From positions 1 through 15,430 of the forward strand of contig MEEC01000061.1 in NCBI GenBank assembly GCA_001724315.1: DNA of 15,430 nucleotides, read 5' to 3'. The notes beneath the pieces are model-generated. The model saw only the letters and a program-made list of their open reading frames with translations. It was not told the origin of the DNA and did not search any database. The stretch comes from Lautropia sp. SCN 70-15. GTDB lineage: Bacteria; Pseudomonadota; Gammaproteobacteria; Burkholderiales; Burkholderiaceae_E. Made by a program: the position numbers and the translations under genes. This document shows, in pieces, positions 13,736 to 15,430 of this stretch; within the stretch, counting starts at the first letter, position 1; each line of letters opens with the position of its first letter.

Positions 13736-15058
13736 ATGGACCCGATCGCCCTCGCCCTGTTGATCTTCGGGATCATGATCGCGCTGATGGTGGTGCGGAT
13801 CCCGATCGCGGTCGCGATGTTCGTGGCCGGCACCACCGGCTACCTGATGCAGGCCGGCTGGCTGCCCTACGCGAACTTCCTGAAGACCCAGACCTACTCG
13901 CGCTTCTCGAACTACGACCTGTCGGTCATCCCGCTCTTCCTGCTGATGGGCCAGTTCGCGACCCACGGCGGGCTGTCGCGCGCGCTGTTCTCGTTCACCA
14001 ACAGCCTGATGTCGCGGGTGCGCGGCGGCATGGCAATGGCCGCGGTGATCGCCTGCGCGGCCTTCGGCGCGGTCTGCGGATCGTCGGTGGCCACCGCGGC
14101 CACGGTCGGCACCGTGGCCCTGCCCGAGATGACGCGCCACGGCTATTCGGGCCGCCTGACCACGGCCACGCTGGCGGCCGGCGGAACCCTGGGCATCATG
14201 ATCCCGCCCTCGGTGATCCTCGTGATCTACGCGATCCTGACCGAGCAGAACATCGCCAAGCTCTTCGCGGCGGCGATGATCCCGGGGCTGATCGCGATGA
14301 TCGGCTACCTGGTGGCCATCGCGGTCTACGTGCGGGTGGTGCCGGGCCAGGCGCCCGAGCGCGACCAGGTCGAGAAGGCCGACATGCGCGACGCGGTGGC
14401 GGGGCTGCTGCCGATCGCGATCATCTTCGTGCTGGTGTTCGGCGGCATCTACGGCGGCGTGTTCACGCCGACCGAGGGCGCGGCGGTCGGCGCGGTGTCC
14501 ACGCTGGCGCTGGCGCTGGCGCGCGGCGAACTGACCCGGGCCAAGCTCGCCACCAGCTTCTACCAGGCCGCCGAGAGCTCGGCGATGATCTTCCTGATCT
14601 TCATCGGCGCCGACCTGATGAACTCGGCGCTGGCGCTGACCCAGGTGCCGGCGCAGCTCGCCGCAGCGGTCGGGTCGTCCGGCCTGCCGCCGCTGGCGAT
14701 CGTCGGCGCGATCCTGGTGTTCTACATCGTCCTCGGCTGCGTGATGGACGAGCTGTCGATGATCCTGCTCACCGTGCCGATCTTCTTCCCGATGGTGATG
14801 GGGCTCGAGCTCTGGGGCCTCGATCCCACGAGCAAGGCGATCTGGTTCGGCATCCTGATCCTGATGGTCGTGGGCATCGGCCTGATCGCGCCGCCGGTGG
14901 GGCTCAACGTGTACATCGTGAACGGCCTGGCCCGCGGCGTGCCGATCGCCGAGAGCTATCGCGGCGTGGTCCCCTTCCTGATCAGCGACCTGCTGCGAAC
15001 GCTGCTGCTGCTGTTCGTGCCATCCTTGTCGCTGTTCCTGGTCGGATTCATGGATTGA
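13736..15058 (+). CDS. dctM: TRAP transporter large permease subunit (DctM family)
   Basis: A 440-residue, very hydrophobic protein of typical DctM length with about 12 membrane helices; it forms the sodium-driven transport channel. Recognisable stretches include RIPIAVAMFVAGTTGYL (22-38), VIPLFLLMGQFATHGGLSRAL (64-84), AAFGAVCGSSVATAATVGTV (108-127), GGTLGIMIPPSVILVIYAIL (149-168) and FTPTEGAAVGAV near 242-253. IAPPVGLNVYIVNG near 384-397 is a conserved C-terminal segment of the family. No strong ribosome site precedes ATG 13736. The rhodanese gene starts one base after its stop, pointing to a common transcript. The partner binding protein is most likely the dctP at 8754-9797. Confidence 0.94.
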   Translation: MDPIALALLIFGIMIALMVVRIPIAVAMFVAGTTGYLMQAGWLPYANFLKTQTYSRFSNYDLSVIPLFLLMGQFATHGGLSRALFSFTNSLMSRVRGGMAMAAVIACAAFGAVCGSSVATAATVGTVALPEMTRHGYSGRLTTATLAAGGTLGIMIPPSVILVIYAILTEQNIAKLFAAAMIPGLIAMIGYLVAIAVYVRVVPGQAPERDQVEKADMRDAVAGLLPIAIIFVLVFGGIYGGVFTPTEGAAVGAVSTLALALARGELTRAKLATSFYQAAESSAMIFLIFIGADLMNSALALTQVPAQLAAAVGSSGLPPLAIVGAILVFYIVLGCVMDELSMILLTVPIFFPMVMGLELWGLDPTSKAIWFGILILMVVGIGLIAPPVGLNVYIVNGLARGVPIAESYRGVVPFLISDLLRTLLLLFVPSLSLFLVGFMD

Positions 15059-15059
15059 A

Positions 15060-15430
15060 ATGAAGCACCTGCTGCCCCGAGAAGCGCACGAATTCGTGCA
15101 GAAAAACCCCGATGCGCTGTTCGTCGACTGCCGCAGCGACGCCGAGTACTTCTTCGTCGGCCACGCGCTCGGCGCGATGCACGTGGCCTGGTACGACGCG
15201 CCCGACTGGGACCTGAACCCGGAGTTCGTCACCGAGGTCAAGAAGCTGGCCGGCCACTCGCTGGACCGCCCGATCGTCCTGATCTGCCGCAGCGGCAAGC
15301 GCTCGGTCGAAGCCGCCCAGACGCTCGAGCAGGCCGGGTTCACCGACGTCAGCAACGTGCTGCACGGCTTCGAGGGCGACCTGAACGCCGAGCGCCAGCG
15401 CGGCAAGCTGAACGGCTGGCGCCACGACGG
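15060..15430 (+). CDS. Rhodanese-like domain protein (partial at window end)
   Basis: At least 123 residues are visible before the window ends. A single rhodanese domain is seen: FVDCRSDAEYFFVGHALGAM (21-40), then the active-site loop CRSGKRS at 76-82 with the catalytic Cys76, then AAQTLEQAGFTDVSNVLHGFEG (85-106). Such proteins carry a persulfide on the cysteine and transfer sulfur to acceptors such as cyanide, thiols or proteins. ATG 15060 is one base after the dctM stop and has no ribosome site of its own, so translation is probably coupled to dctM. Its role beside a TRAP transporter is unclear. No membrane segment or signal peptide is seen, so it is likely cytoplasmic. Confidence 0.92.
   Translation, partial: MKHLLPREAHEFVQKNPDALFVDCRSDAEYFFVGHALGAMHVAWYDAPDWDLNPEFVTEVKKLAGHSLDRPIVLICRSGKRSVEAAQTLEQAGFTDVSNVLHGFEGDLNAERQRGKLNGWRHD

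Noticed and set aside
12989..15406. An 805-codon open frame on the minus strand, antisense to dctQ, dctM and the rhodanese
   Set aside because: It is dominated by His, Arg, Gln, Asp and Gly runs, as expected from the complement of GC-rich coding DNA, and it opposes three clear genes.

Overview
The window is high-GC DNA (roughly 70% by eye), almost fully coding, with Burkholderiales-like (beta-proteobacterial) gene content: a Tat-targeted sulfide:quinone oxidoreductase, a TRAP transporter, a Rieske oxygenase and several aromatic-compound enzymes. The organism is inferred from protein character only. I see no RNA genes, insertion sequences, CRISPR arrays or phage genes. No gene-free stretch exceeds 300 bases.

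Left part (1-2330). The 5' end of a minus-strand metH (cobalamin methionine synthase, homocysteine-binding domain) is divergent from a two-gene sulfide unit: a type II sulfide:quinone oxidoreductase with a twin-arginine signal, then a small multi-pass membrane protein. A 20-bp tandem repeat with a 12-bp palindromic core starts at the stop codon of the membrane protein.

Middle part (2329-8756). A fumarylacetoacetate-hydrolase-family enzyme is followed by a 4-hydroxybenzoyl-CoA-type thioesterase fused to a second, unrecognised domain; the tail of that domain appears frameshifted. Then come an MFS transporter (minus), an exported glutathione peroxidase (plus), a minus-strand pair of FAD monooxygenase and EamA-type transporter, and a HIT protein (plus). 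Strong hairpins lie between the convergent ends at about 3869-3894 and 8722-8745.

Right part (8754-15430). This is the most interesting block. Reading leftward from 12992 are a Rieske oxygenase alpha subunit, a glutamine-synthetase-like ligase (ATGA overlap), a 2Fe-2S ferredoxin (4-nt gap) and a TRAP solute-binding protein. Reading rightward from 13199 are the TRAP membrane subunits DctQ and DctM and a rhodanese (1-nt gap) that runs off the window. The pairing resembles the logic of aniline oxidation, in which a GS-like enzyme gamma-glutamylates an amine before a Rieske enzyme oxidises it. My working model is that the TRAP system imports an acidic amine-bearing compound, the ligase makes a gamma-glutamyl amide, and the Rieske enzyme oxidises it with electrons from the ferredoxin. 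The individual families are well supported; the pathway and substrate are inference.
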